Assembly: GCA_028673005.1 (NCBI GenBank)
Contig: CM054116.1
Coordinates: forward strand, 26,327,840-26,391,839
Length of the DNA: 64,000 nt
From: Tanypteryx hageni
Lineage: Eukaryota > Arthropoda > Insecta > Odonata > Petaluridae
Reading direction: 5' to 3'
Positions 11,079 to 24,800 of the stretch are shown one piece after another (positions within the stretch are counted from its first letter, which is position 1; every line of letters begins with the position of its first letter). A program made the translations under genes and the position numbers. Below the pieces are notes generated by a model, which was not told the origin of the DNA, did no database searches, and saw nothing but the letters and a program-made list of their open reading frames with translations.

Positions 11079-12856
11079 TTTTTGCAAACTGTTTTATTTT
11101 ACAAATTATTTTTTTTTGTCTTCATTGTTCCAACTATGTAACCCATATTACTCCATAAAAATTGATAGTTCTGCAAGCTGACAATGTTATTAAAGTGTTC
11201 TCATTTATCACAGTTCTTATTCTTTCAAATAATTAAAAATTGCCAAAAGAGATCACAATATTGTCAAAAGAGCTTTACGTGTTTTTGTACCTCGTTTTTC
11301 CTAATCCATCAGTCACAGGCTTGATTCTCGTGGAATATTTTATTCATTTTCATTTTTACGTTGCATCTGTAGTCTCTTTAACATATCTCATGCCTCACTT
11401 GAAAGCTACCATTATTTGTCAGTGTAGACAGAATTCTTTTGTTTATTAATTTTATTGCAATACAACAATTACTGTTTTCAAATGCAAATATATATGAGAC
11501 CTTCCAAGCAATTCCAAGTCCTATTGGATTTTAAATTCTAGAAGAATAGCTGTAGACCTGTCAAATAATGGTGCATTTTACGAGATAATTTGCCTAGACA
11601 AAACAGCCAAGTGGCAGATATCTTCTGAGAGTATCCAGTTTTGTCAGAAACCTGAAACTGCTCTATTATTTGCCTAGTGAAATTGATTGCTTGCGCATTA
11701 ATTGTTATTAGAGCTACATTTTCGTAAGTGGGTGAAATCATGTATTTCATAAGACTTAGATGTATATGTACTTAATAACTGCAAGATGAATGGAATTTCA
11801 TAAGAATATTGGAGGCTAAAATGAAGCTTTAATCCGATCAAATATAACAGACCAGCTAAAGAAGAAGTTACTGTAAATGATTTATAGTAATAACAGTTTT
11901 AACTTGAAGTTTACTGAGATATGGTAAGTCCTGAGGGTATAGCAAACAAATTCTATCATTTAAAGAAAAAATATTTAAAATAGCTAATATCTCTCTTTAT
12001 AGGAAAAATGGCAAACTTATCTTTTTCTGTCACTTTTAGACACTGATGAATAAGATTCTTCATTTATTGTAGGATAGTTTATACACACGTGATAGTTATT
12101 TAATACATGGGTCTATAGATTCCATTTGATAGGCTCATAAGAAAAACACTGTATACAAATATATAAGTGCCAACTCAAAAGCTGAGCTCATATTCTTTGT
12201 AACAAAATAACAGCTAAAAAAATATGTCATTTAATGAAAAGATTTGCATAAATTTACATTCTTAACAAATTTTTCTCCAAGTTTTACTTGTAAGTACTAA
12301 AATTCAATAGGCACAGTTAATCACAATTATCATTTGTGAATATTTTTCTACAACTGCATCTTAAGAGTATGACTGAAAATTAGTTTGAACTGCAAATGCA
12401 TTGAGATAATAGAATTTATGCTTTTCCCAATTTTTTCTTGATATAATTGATGAAAAATAAAATAAATAGCCTCTCTTCAACTTGGCTAAATTTATAATGG
12501 TAACAACATATAATTACTCGGTGCTAAATTTAAATTATTTATGTTCCTTCATGTTTGTAAATTCATAATCAAGATATTTTTGTGTAATGAATTATATAGA
12601 CAACATTTTCTCGTACAATGTTTTGTTTCATCACTCATATCTAGAAAACAAGAATTCAATTTGATAAAAAAATTTAAATCTTCAATGCGTCATCATTTTT
12701 TCTCAGCTGAATTTTAAATTTTTAAGCAGCATCATTTTTGCGGTACTTTTACATTAGGATTGATTGGTTTTAGTATTACTCAACTTTCCTATTCCTTTCT
12801 TTTCTCATAACTTAGAAACACCTTCAAAAATGCTTTCATCTGCCAAATGTGAAAAT
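11079..12856. other. Intergenic between convergent genes
   Basis: This holds the 3' untranslated regions of PSMG1 and of the SLC22 gene, which face each other. AT-rich throughout. Several TTTATT/AATAAA strings occur but none can be chosen as a polyadenylation signal from sequence alone. No other gene seen. Confidence 0.55.
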
Positions 12857-15800
12857 TTAACAAATATCATAGCTCTTCTTTGATCCCTGCAATGGTTCTT
12901 TAAAATCTTTTGAATTGACTTTTGACAGTGCCACTTCACTTTCTTCTGCGTTAGCCAAACTTGGTGTTTTTTCTCCATTTTGGTTCCTTCTTCGTAAGCA
13001 AGAATTGCAAGCAGTGTCTCCAACACCAAAATGTTCTCCTTCCTCTAGGGTTTGAGGCATTGGCTGGTTTAATGTTTCTGGGAGCAGTAAAGTAAGAAGT
13101 CCAGATGCAATGGAAATAGTTGCAAAAATTGTGATCGGAAGCTTCTTATCGAATGAATCCTATAATAATAATAAAAGAAAATCTGTAAAAGTGATAAATA
13201 AGGAGGTACTTATTTTGTATTTCATATGGGTTTGCTCTTATTTCTCCTTTTTAAAATTAATCTAAACAATTATATAAACATGATGATATTAATAGGAAGC
13301 AATTAATTTTTCAATATTTTATGAACAATATAGAAACAATGTATTTTCTATAGAATCTTATAAGCTCTAATTTTACAAAGTATGCTACTAAAGAAAATAT
13401 GATAACTAATGTGCCTTAAAGAAAAGATGTTTCAAGTTACTCCACATAATATTGATTTGTATATACAGTGAAATCCTTATTTAAGTTCCTGTATTTAACA
13501 TTTTCCTTCATTTAAGATATATTTTGGGACCATCCATAAATTATGTTATCCAATAAGTTGATTTCTATTCATTCTCTCAATTTCCCACAATCTAGCAGTT
13601 AAATATCGATTCGAGACAATGTTTCTTTATGCAACATTAAACTTTCATATTCATTTTTTCATCAAACCCAGGACGTTATGTTCTCCAAAAATACCCCCCT
13701 CCCCTTGACACAATACAGCACAAAATTCCAAACCTCCCTCTCCTCCCTAGAGCGTGACAATTTATGGATGATCCTGTTGACGAAAACACTTTTAAATAAT
13801 GGCCATTTGACATTCATTGATACGTCTGCCTTTAAAGAGTACCAATACAAGACAATGGTGTCGACTGTGAAACAGGAAGAGTGGAGATGAGCTGCGTGGT
13901 AGAGTTAAGAAAAGCATCTGACGAAAACACAATTCCTTTTATTATATAGAGATATAAGCTTCAGGTGATTCAATATGCAAAAATGCATGGAAACCTAGCA
14001 GCAGCATATCATTTTGGCCATGTTCCACAGAAAAAATTATTCATGAATTGAGTAAAAACCTAAGGTGATGGGAAAATAGAAACAGTCTTAGTAAGCTTGA
14101 TCCTAAATGGCCACAACTTGAGGAGGAAGTGAAAAAATAGATATAACAGAGGAAGTAAGGTATTGCTGTATCAATCAAAATGCTTATGTATGAGACAAAA
14201 AGAGTTGCAGAAGAAAAAATACTAGTTGAGCGTATGTATCGTTATTACATGTATGCATTCCATTTATTACTTATTCCATTGATTAAAATATCATCTTGCA
14301 ATTAAGTTTATGTAAGTACTATTGGCCAAGGGTGTCTATGAGCGTGACATGTGCTGTGCACTCTTATAGCATAATTAATAGGACTGCCAAGTTCATGCAT
14401 GGCACATTTAGCTATAAAAGTCTGGAAGCAATTATTTGTTTTAGATTATCCCTATTTACTTTTACGAATTAGATGTATCTAAAACATTTTATTTAACTGT
14501 TATCACGCCGTAATATTTTCTGTGAATGTTGCCAGATATGTATTTAATCATGGCTAGAAATGAAACATTACATGGCCCTTGGTGAACCAAAATACCTTTT
14601 TCTTGAAAAATCATCTAAAAAACCCAGGTGTCTTATAGCCCAAAATATATGGTAGATATAATTATTTATCTACAATCTAAACATTTACAAGACTGTAGTT
14701 TACACTAAGATAAAGGGTTAATTTTTCAAAGATACTTACTAAAAGAGTAATTAGAGGTGTTAAGGCTGCACTTAGACGAGCACACATACTACCAACTCCA
14801 ATGGCTGTGTTTCTCACTACTGTAGGGAAAAGCTCAGCAGTGTAGTTGTAAGCAATGGCAAACGAACCAGCAATAAAGAATTTTCCAATCATCACAATTG
14901 TAGTTGCAAATGCACTACCAGTTGTTGTATCTGAAAGTATAACAATGTTTTTGAAAAATTTTATTGATCACACTTGGAAGATTTATCTGAAATTCTAAAA
15001 ATTCACTTGATTTATATTCATGTCTCAAATTTATGTACAGATATACATTAAACATTGGAATTATCTGATAATGAATGAAATAATAATAATGACAGGCACA
15101 GCAGTAGTAGGTATTAATAACTAGCAGATTTGCCCGTCAAATATAACGGGAGTAAATATAAAGAATCTGATACACGACTTTCTTTCATTGAAATTTTTTT
15201 TAATTAGCGGTTTTAAGATAAATTAATCTCTTATAAGAAATGCATTCTCGTAGAGAATTTAACATTTCAATATAAAATAACAGATTTTACAAAATGATAT
15301 TGTTTACAAACTTTTCTATAAATACAGTAAAACTCTGTTATAACACGCCTCACAATGCCGCGGATTCAGATATACCGCGGGTCTAGTCATGTCCCCCAAA
15401 ATTATTCCATTTATTTTCTCCACAAACAACTTTGTTTCAAATTTTACGGCAATTTATGACAATCCCTATGACCTTGCACATGATTTCCTAAGGAGATACC
15501 GATGCTTCTCTACATTGTCTCAAAATCATATTATTCAATAAAATCAGTCTTTGATCGGCATCTCGTATGGGCTCGAGAAAAACTCTCCAGTGTTGTAAAT
15601 ACCGCACCCAGGCTAAGGTAATTAAAATTAAATACACGTTTCACAAGGCTTTTTGTGTAATGTGTGGTTTCTCTTGTTTACTTATACAGCTATATTCACT
15701 TTTTTCGATTTTAGGGTTATACTAATTATGTCCACCAAAAGGAAAACATATACAATAAAAGAAAAGCTGAACAAAATCGACAGAGTGAAACACGATTATT

Positions 15801-18800
15801 CGAAAGCTAGTTTATTCCAGGAGTTTGGCATTCCTGAAGAAACAATTCGTGGTTGGATTGAAGAAGAAGACAAATTACAATTATTATGCGTTCTTTGCAT
15901 TAAGTGCACGAAGTGAACAAATATAGGGGAGTGAGCATATATGCACTTTCACATTTTTAAAAAATTATTTTCTGGGAAATTTCCCGAAATAACGCGGGTT
16001 GCCGATAACGCGGGTGTCCACTCTGTCTCCCGAAACCCACGTTATAACAGAGTTTTGCTGTATGTTTTAAAAAGAAAACAATATGAACGTATGTTATATT
16101 CCTCAATTGCTATTTACAAACAAAATTAGGAAAAATAATCTTGATTAACATACCTTTTTGTAGCTTTTAACTTTATACCTCTTCAAAGTAAATGTCAATA
16201 ACAGATTTTATGAACAGATACCGTTTACAAAGTTTTCTACTAACATGTTTTAAAAAGAAAACAATATAAACATATGTTACATTCATAATTTGTTATTTAC
16301 AAACAAAATAAGAAAAAGTAATCTTGATTAACATACCTTTTTGTAGCTTTTAACTATAAACCTCTTCAAATTAAACAATGTCTAAAGCTAAATAAAGTCT
16401 TCCCTAACAACCGTTATAAACAACTGGTGTTTATAAGTAAATAAAATTAATTATTCTATTTTTTCTATTCTTAATTTTTATGTTCTTATAATAATAAAGG
16501 TATATTTTTATTATTTTTTAATTTATTATTATATATTATATTCAATAATTATTAATGAAAATGAGCATTACATTACAGACAATGGCTATTATATCATATA
16601 TAATAAATCATCAATTTGAAGATTTCAAAAGTTTTAAAAAATTCATCACTATTTCATTTAGAATAATAGCAGTAATTTCATTTCCACTGAAGGAGACTTG
16701 ATTGGCATGTACATATTGGTATAAAAAGTTTATTTTAGATGTGGTAGAATGGCTGCGATATTACTAGCTTGGAGAGAATTTCTAAAAATTACTGACAAAT
16801 GTTTCTGGAGAGGAGTAAATGTGTTGTCCATGTAAAAGCATGTGATTTCTTGTTGAACCAGAATATGTAGATAATATTGATGAAATATTTTTAATTAATA
16901 ACTTGAAATTTTTTGTCTGAATCAAATAAATGCAGTTGAAAGGACAAAGTACAATACATTACATGCTTCCAAGAGCTTATATGTAGGACAAAAAAATCTT
17001 GAGTGGATACAATAAATAACATTAAAAAAATTATAGATAACTCTCACCTTGAGGAAGATAAACAGCTACTATACAAGCTATACCACCCAATATCATAAGA
17101 GAACTAGTTAAGGGACGTCTTCCAGTTCGGTCCATGAGGAATACAGTTGCTACATAACTTGGCCACTCCACAAGGCCAACAAGGAAGAGAACAAGGAATG
17201 GGTTACCAAACAGCTTTCCAGTATTTAATGACAGTCCATAATATACAAGACTGTTTGCAAACCTAGATGACAAGAAATAATAATTTCAGATTAGAATAAC
17301 TTGTGACTAGTAACAAACCATAATGTTATCTATCTGATATACATGAGGCATTTATATCATTTAAATTTCCTAAGTTTGAATGAAAAATAATCAATAGCTG
17401 GCCATACACAAAGGGGATTTTTGAGGGTTCTGTCCCGCAGTCTAGATCTCTCCGATCTGACCCTTCAGAGGACAGATCTTTTGTCACCCATTAACGTGAA
17501 ATACCTGATCTCTCGCTACCAGCTCGGTCAAATCCATGAAGGGACAAGGCTGTCAGTTAGTGGACAAAACCCTCGGTTTCCAACAGATCTGGTCGGCAGA
17601 ATACATCGTTAAGAACTGACTGAAATCCTTACAGTTCCCTTCAAGAGTTTAATGAGTTTAAACTAGTGTTGCATCATGTTTCATCGTTTTTAAACATGTT
17701 TAAAAATAAGAAAAAGATGCTGTTGCTGCTGCTTGTATGTGGCACATAATATTACAAGTAATACAAAACAAAATGGATTAAACCAGGAGTTGGCAATCAT
17801 TTCTGCACAGTGGGCAGCATTCGCAGCTGTGATTGCTTTGGATGGCTGCATTAGAACCAAGAAAGCCTCAGCAGGCTGTATGAGTGAATAAATAAAAAGA
17901 TATCAAGTTTCTGTGGTCTCATATAAGCGAAAATCAATTCTACACAATTTACTCGCATTAAAACTTCACCAGAAAAGGTTTTGAGGCCATCATTATACAG
18001 AGAAAATATGAAATTACCCATGTGAAATTTACCCAACAATTTTTTTATTACAGCTTCACGGGCTGCATAAACCGCTCTCAGGGGCCACATGTGGCCCACG
18101 GGCCATAGGTTGCTGACTCCTGGATTAAATTGTGCATAGAACAAAGAGATATTTATGGTCATATGTGAGAACTATGGAGAAAATGAGTCTGAAAATTTCA
18201 AAAATTATTTACAAATGAATGGATCAGATTTTGATGAGCTGTTAGGTACATACATACAAAATTAAATTTTTGTTCCAAAGTTACGATTTCATAAATAAAG
18301 TCAGATTATTTGTCTTTGATGTGAAGTACTTCACCAAAAAATTCCAGTTCAGGCTTACTCAGTTCTTATTTGGCTAAAAAATATGGTAATGTGGAAATAT
18401 ATTCCTCCTGCAGAACATCTATTTGCAACTTTAAGGTTTGTAGCCACAGGAAGGGCCTTTTCTATTCTTTTTAAATTTTCTACAGGAATAACTGCTTAGA
18501 CATTGGTATATATAGTCCCAGAAACAAGTTGTATTTTTGTTTTCACAAATTTTACGTCTGCCTCCACAAACAAATTTTTTTTCAAATAACTTACTAACTC
18601 ATCATAAGCAAGTACATATTTAAATTTTTGTTCATGTATGAACTGTCTTTGGTCCACTCCATAGCAAGGAGAAAAATGAAGGGATGGACATGTGTGCTTA
18701 TTGTGGACAATGGTAGAGGACTGTGAATGATAATATCCATCACAGTCAACCATGCCAACCATGACCCTTGGGATTCCCCACTTACAGGCAGACATGCAGT

Positions 18801-21800
18801 CCTGAATGGCGGGATTGGACAGTAAAAAATCTCCCTCATGTATGGCCAGCTAATGTGTTGAGTTGATAGTGCTATCTTAATTTTATTGTAATAATTAGAT
18901 CTCGCTTATCAAGTCTCAAGGGGATTACTTGAGTGTGATGGCATAAAATAGCCAGTAAATTACTCTGTTTTTAGCATGTTTTCTTAAAAGAAAAAATGTG
19001 CTTTTATGATCACTTTGTCTGTTCATCCAGCTGTGGACAATCTACTTTTTGTTTTTAGAGATGTATTGGAAACTTCTTAAAATAGACAGCTCTTCTGAAT
19101 CTATGAGTTTTCCACTGATAGGATTTTCCAAGTACAGGATGTTCATTTTATCTGACCACCTACTTTGAGAGTGATGTATTGGCAGCTGAGTGCACTTTGC
19201 CCATTAGCAAACTTGCTATGCATCTATTGTTGTTTCAAGCTGAAACTGTCTCTCAGTGATGAACCTCAGCTCTCAAGCACTCTTCACACCTGCAGGACTG
19301 TCTCAGCTCTTCAATTGTGATGCTTGAAACTGTTTGATGAATATTTTCCTTAGACTCTTATTCTTGGAGAGGGTTACTTTCATACATCTTGTCTTTCATC
19401 ATACAAAACCGTCCTTCACCAAGGATAGTCTCTGCTCAAAACAACAACTGGTGGATGGCATGTTTGCTAGTGAGCACAGAGCACTCAGTTACTGAGACAT
19501 CATACTCGAAATACCTTGTCCGAGAAGGGCCCATGATAAACAACCTGTAGTTGATAGTTTCCATTAGGCTTCTTCAAAATCAAAAATTTGAAATGGTATT
19601 GTAGCAAAACTACTGAAGATATTAGGATAATTCTTTCTGAATTAGATAGCTCTTATTAATTTATAAATTTTCCAAAGATTGGATTTTCCGATTAGTTCAT
19701 TGATTTTCCGCTAGGTGGCTTCAAATTTGGAAAGTTCGTAACTTTAAAATGGCATTGTAGCCAATCTACTGAAGCTACAGGAGTGAAGTTTTCATGCATG
19801 GGAAAGTTTAGTGAGGATTTACATTCTATTGGTGCAGATTGTCCCCTCCTCAAAGGGGGAGGCAAACCAGAACTCTGAAAATTTTTAAGAAAACATGCTT
19901 CTACCTCTTACTGTAGCAAGAGTATCTTACTTGTTCCTTTTTAAATACAGTCTGGGAACGTTCTGATAGCACCTCATATGTTATGAGTTGTAAATAAATA
20001 ATTGAATTATTTTGGTGACATTTATATGCATTACTGTTCCTGACTTGAGCATTCAATTATACTGGAATAAATAATATACTTACCAATTCAGGCATATATT
20101 AAGAGTCTTCTTTCGTAGATTAGGTGTTCGCATAAGATCTAATACTCCTGCAGAAGAGCTTGATTCATCTGGTCTCTCATTACCTGACAGCCTCTTATCA
20201 TTCATTCTTCTTTTTGAAATATAGTGAGCTACATCTAAGGTAACTGGATCTGAAAAACTATTCCCTTGGTTGATTTTAAGTGCTTTTTCTACAATAGCAA
20301 CAGCTTCTCGAATGCGCCCCTGACTCCACAACCACCGTGGTGATTCATCGATCAACCTGAAGATTTCATTGATAAAAAATATTATAAAAATATAATTTCT
20401 AAAAATTTTCCACACTAGAATTTAATTCGCATTAATTGGTGAAAAGATCAAATAAATTATAAGGGTTATTTCAACCAATTAACAGACTCATGGATGGCTG
20501 ATATTTTAACAATGCATTTGCAAAATATTGTGTTTGATAAAAAAGCTCAATAAGTTGAACAAGTAACTAGCAGAAATAAATATATAAATCACATGGATAA
20601 AAATATCCCAATAGGCAAAAATGGTTGGGAAAACTAAATGTGCATTTCAGCTACTAAGCAGCCATCCTTCATGGTTATTTTAAAAATCAATATTCAATGG
20701 ATCATCAATGAGGATGACTGATTTTTAGCCAAAAGCACATCTAATTACCCCCAACTGTTTAATGGTTATTGGTTTTATATTGCTGAGCAGTTGGATTCCA
20801 ACAATAAAGTGAGCTTGATATTTAATCAGTGAAATCTAAATCGAGTTAAGTTTGAGCAAAGAAATTAACTAGGTAATATGATATTCAGAACAAGTAAACT
20901 CCAAAATGATTGAAATCCAAATCAGAACTTATTACTGAAATCAACAGATGGTTATGATCAATGAATGATGATTATAGTTTCCTTGAGGTTAACATTAAAA
21001 AAAAATAATTTCAGTAACTTACCACCAATGTCCAATAAGTAAAAGGCTATGCAGCCCATATACAATCTGCAAAATCTGTCTATCTGGAATGAGATATCCC
21101 CAAAAGGCATCAAGCATAACACCCACTGCAAATGCTGCTTGGAATGCCACTCCACATATCGTCCTTTTGGAAGGGCCCACCAGTTCCATTGCTGCAAATT
21201 CATTAAATTTCATATTCATTTTAGATTTAGATTTTTTATTTTAAATGGAATAATTATGAATACTTATCTGGGAAAATCCTTTATTGATAAAAAATTATAA
21301 TGATGATTGATTTAATTTAATTAATTCCAGAATTTTTGTACATGTAAAAATTTGTCCTAAATCAAGCTCTTATCAAATTACATATGCTGATATTATTGAA
21401 CATTATAATAACACATTTATGCTGGCTCAACCAACTGGTAAATTGAAGCAGTGTCCACATGAGGCAGCTTGACTGGCAGCTGGTTTGAATTGCCTGCATT
21501 GGTCGCATCAACCCACTGGCAGGTCACCTTGTGTTAATTCATCCCACTCACAGCTGGAAAAGTTGCCAAACATGCATATATGTAATTCTACGCATCCGGC
21601 TTCTCACATTTCCACTCTCCTCTTGCTATCCGGAGTAAAAATTTCTCATTTTCATTATTATTAGGAGACAGATGAAAGTTGTTTCCCCTTTAGGCATAAA
21701 ATTCTGGGAACAATAGGTCATCCTATCCATAAATATTAATAATCCATTGATAATAGCTGATTTTTAGGGCCAACACCCAAAGAGTCCCTTTTTTGTTGTG

Positions 21801-24800
21801 GCAGAAAAGGCTCAAAAGCATTTCTTAAACCTTGAGAGCTACACTGGCTGAAGCATCTGCTACTGGCAGGGTTACCCCTGCCACCATGGGAAACCATCTG
21901 TACTATTATCTCAATCATCATTGCTCAGTTTCAGTGGCGGCTCGTAGCTAAAATTAGTGGGGGTGCTGCTCCAGAAAATTTTTAGCCTTTAGCCTTTTTC
22001 ATAAACTAGGGGATGGCTACTGAAGTACTGACATTAAGCTTAAGGAATATATATTGTACTACAAAAATAAAGAAAGAATTAAAGAAAAAAGGACTCATAA
22101 TATTAAATGTTATCGATAATATCAAGTGGAAATAGGGGGTGCTGCAGTTCCGCAGTGCCTATACACGAGCCGCCACTGCTCAGTTTACTAAGAGACATTG
22201 ATTCACAAAATGTACAGGAACATGCCCATTAACCCTTTCAGGTTGGAGCGATTTAAATAATGACTGTCATTAGGTTCAAAAAGTTCCATCAGATTTTTAT
22301 AAATGGCAGCACCTGCTGGGGACATGCACAGGATGCCTAGCTAACATGCAGCGATATAAAGTCGACATTCGACCTCCCACAAATGAAAAAAATTGTGTTG
22401 ATCATAGGTCGACATACGACCGTGAGAGCAAAATAGGAATGTTGATTATATGTCGACATCTGACCTGAGAGGGTTAAGGTTAGTATCACATTCAGCAATG
22501 ATGGATTTAAGTCTGTCTAGGTTGTCATCCCACAAAATCCTTACACAGCTCATGACTATGGAATGAACAGGGTGGTGGTGGCAGAGTGATTCGAGCATTA
22601 ACCTTCTATGTAGCAGTCCCAGGTTCAACTCCAGCAGAGGTCAGATTTTTCAACCTGGGATTGTCCCCTCCCTTACTTGTGTGATTTGAGGAGACCACGC
22701 AAGGCAGCACTCCATCTTTCGGAAGAGACGTTAAGCAGTTGGCCCCAATGCTGCTCTTCGTAAGAGTAGGCTAATGCTTGTACCAGGTTTCCCTCCCTTT
22801 TTTATGTGTTTGGTGTGGAAGGAATAATGGCTATAATAATCCAAGAGGATGATTAGCCAGAAATTCCATACAAACAAACAATGAAATGACAATGAGGAAT
22901 AAGAAGACAATGGAAACCAAAATAAGAACTTTTAATGTCATTCCCCCCTCACATGGACACTGCTTTAATTTATCAGTTGGTTGAATGTGTTCAATAATAT
23001 CAACATATTTAATTTGATAAGGAGTGGATTTAAGAAGAATTTTTATAAAAATCAGAATAGGAACTTTGAATGTAAGGAGATTACTTAGGAAAGATAAATT
23101 AGTAAATTTACAGTCTATCCTTGATTAATGTCATTAATTCATTCCTGAAAATAGTAACTAGAACAAAACAACATTACACCAATCAATATTTCCCATAAGA
23201 GCCCATGTTATACAATATAATCGGTTAAAAAAACTCATGTTAAAAACCTCTTTAAACATAAAAAGACCTTACATATTGTATTTTATGGAATTTTTTGGTG
23301 CCATGTATGATATGAATGGTATCAGAACAAAAATAAATAATAAAATCATACATTAACATAAAAATGGCATAAAACAAACAAATAGTATGATATAACTACA
23401 TTTCAAGGTGCCCACAATTGGAAAAAGCTACATTTCACAATAGTATCTCTAGTTACAAGACAAAGGAACTACATAATACCAATTCAGCAAAGTATAGTCG
23501 TATGAACGAAAGAGAATGATGAGTTTCTACTAGAAAGTTTACAGAGAGCCACAAACACTTCTGTGAATGGAAGTGAGTTGACATCGCTAGAAAAGAAATT
23601 TAATTAATAATTCATCTTCCTATTCTAAAGTCCTATAGCAAAACATCACTCAATTCAACGTCGACACAGAAAATGTACTATTCGCTGTGCCATCAGAAAC
23701 AGCTGACACAACAAAAAATGTTGTGTACGGGGAAGTTTTAGGCTAAATCATGCATGTGTCTGTGGTTATGAAAATGGTGTGAGCTATATGATTATTTTGA
23801 GAGGGGCAATAAAAGTGGTCCAATGAAAAATACCCTGTGTCACAATTCTTTGTCATAGGATCTATCGTATAAGGCCACTTCACGCAAGGTTCTCTAAATG
23901 TTTGCAGTAAGTACTACAATGGGCCCCTAATTACATATTATATACCGTATTTACCCGAATATAAGCCGACCCCCAAAAAATTTACACCATTTTTTGACAA
24001 AAAAGTAAATTTCGTAGATTTTATGCTGAAGTGTACCGGGTATGCATTCACGACGTAGAATACATTATTCGAGATCAAAGAAAAGATTGGGAAATATTTT
24101 AGCTGTTGACATTTTAAAATATTACTTCAATTAATAATTTCACATTGTTGAATAATGTTCCACATTCAGTGACGATAATTGCATTCATCTTTATTTTCGC
24201 GAAAGCTTAAATGAAGCATTAGCGACCTAGCCAAGATAATTTTTCATCCAAGTATATTTCCAATGAAATTAGTATTTACATTGCCTTAAGAAATTGCAAT
24301 TTTATAATTATACACGTTCCATGTAAAGTTTTACAGAAATTCAAACTCTTGAGCATCAAAAGCAGCCATACAAACATTACAATGGCTGTATCAATAACTA
24401 CAACAGCTAAGTAAAACTAATATCAACTTCTTTTAATGGCTAATGAAAAATAATATAAATTGCTAAATATTCTTAATGATATCCAATAGCATTTGGAAAC
24501 AAAAGAACAAGTAACAACAGCAACAAAACACGGGCACTGCTAAATTCAATGTTCTAGCTTTTATTATTTATTCGTTAATATTCATCGTAGGTCAGATATT
24601 TACTTTACCAAAAATAGAATTGGTACTATCATTTGATCGCGACGGCAATGAGAAATGTACTGCCATCTATGGGTGACTAAGAGGCCAAATTTTTTCTCGG
24701 ACTCCCATATAAGCCGAGGGGTGATTTTTTCATGATAGATTCCGTCCCCACCCCACTATGACATTTTTGTAAAAATCACCGGATGAAAAAGTGACATCCA

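Larger units (their letters stand above)
21427..22984. mobile_element. TIR element hosting three nested insertions
   Basis: TCAACCAACTGGTAAATTGA continuing AGCAGTGTCCACATGAGG at the left is matched on the opposite strand at the right end by TCAACCAACTGATAAATTAA and AGCAGTGTCCATGTGAGG, a TIR of about 38 bp. The interior contains the hAT MITE at 21932, the piggyBac-type MITE at 22233 and the SINE at 22571, so the original element was roughly half this length. TSD not resolved. Confidence 0.65.

Noticed and set aside
18496..18839. Minus-strand frames of 99 and 81 codons in an SLC22 intron
   Set aside because: Same region open in two frames, no known domain, no matching splice sites; possibly an old repeat.
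20958..21203. Alternate frame across the SLC22 exon at 21023-21191
   Set aside because: The other frame of the same exon continues the transporter fold with matching phases on both sides.
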